Source: an uncultured Burkholderiales bacterium
GTDB lineage: Bacteria > Pseudomonadota > Gammaproteobacteria > Burkholderiales > Burkholderiaceae_D
Length of the DNA stretch: 5,212 nucleotides
Direction: 5' to 3'
NCBI GenBank assembly: GCA_903904635.1
Contig: CAIVDH010000247.1
Location: 1 to 5,212, forward strand
Below, one piece after another: positions 5,122-5,212 of the stretch. The notes beneath the pieces are model-generated. The model had not been told where the DNA came from and ran no database searches. It worked only from the letters and a program-made list of their open reading frames with translations. A program made the position numbers and the translations under genes. Numbering within the stretch: the stretch's first letter is position 1; the number at the start of each line of letters is the position of its first letter.

Positions 5122-5212
5122 GTTTTTAAAATGCTAACTAATTCTATTGGGAGTCGGTAATAAAGTAAATTTATTTTTATAAAATTATTAAGTTTAGTAT
5201 CTTGGAATCAAG

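Noticed and set aside
1..5212. CRISPR array, tRNA or rRNA genes, insertion sequence or prophage pieces
   Set aside because: No regularly spaced repeats, cloverleaf-like sequence, transposase or integrase coding, or target-site duplications were seen.

Overview
The window reads as an ordinary chromosomal housekeeping segment of a betaproteobacterium. The gene order rpsA–ihfB–lapA–lapB–(ComEA-like)–cysM is typical of that class, and the products match betaproteobacterial forms. Family level is uncertain. I lean towards an Oxalobacteraceae-like organism because the small reverse-strand HTH protein looks familiar from that group, but this is from memory only. Coding DNA has moderate GC, while several intergenic stretches are clearly AT-rich (about 22% GC at 5101-5212).

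Layout. (1) 1-1267: the 3' half of rpsA (ribosomal protein S1), then ihfB 14 bp later, closed by a strong intrinsic terminator with a UACG tetraloop. (2) 1268-2866: lapA and lapB, a two-gene unit for lipopolysaccharide assembly and LpxC control. (3) 2867-3624: an AT-rich gap with a long inverted repeat, then a small exported helix-hairpin-helix (ComEA-like) gene, then a gap with a 12-bp hairpin and a GC-rich likely terminator. (4) 3625-4527: cysM, cysteine synthase B. (5) 4528-4679: a convergent gap with two hairpins lacking U-tracts. (6) 4680-5003/5066, minus strand: a small HTH DNA-binding protein with a consensus -10 box and a palindrome near its predicted transcription start.

How the genes relate. 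rpsA and ihfB serve translation and nucleoid architecture and are probably co-transcribed. LapA and LapB act together at the inner membrane with FtsH to set LPS synthesis. The ComEA-like protein is predicted periplasmic and may bind DNA. CysM makes cysteine from O-acetylserine with sulfide or thiosulfate. I see no operon link among the last three genes.

I found no mobile element, CRISPR array, tRNA, rRNA or convincing new system. What merits a second look is mostly intergenic: the inverted repeats at 3003-3049, 3442-3474 and 4601-4650, and the possible autoregulatory control region of the HTH gene.
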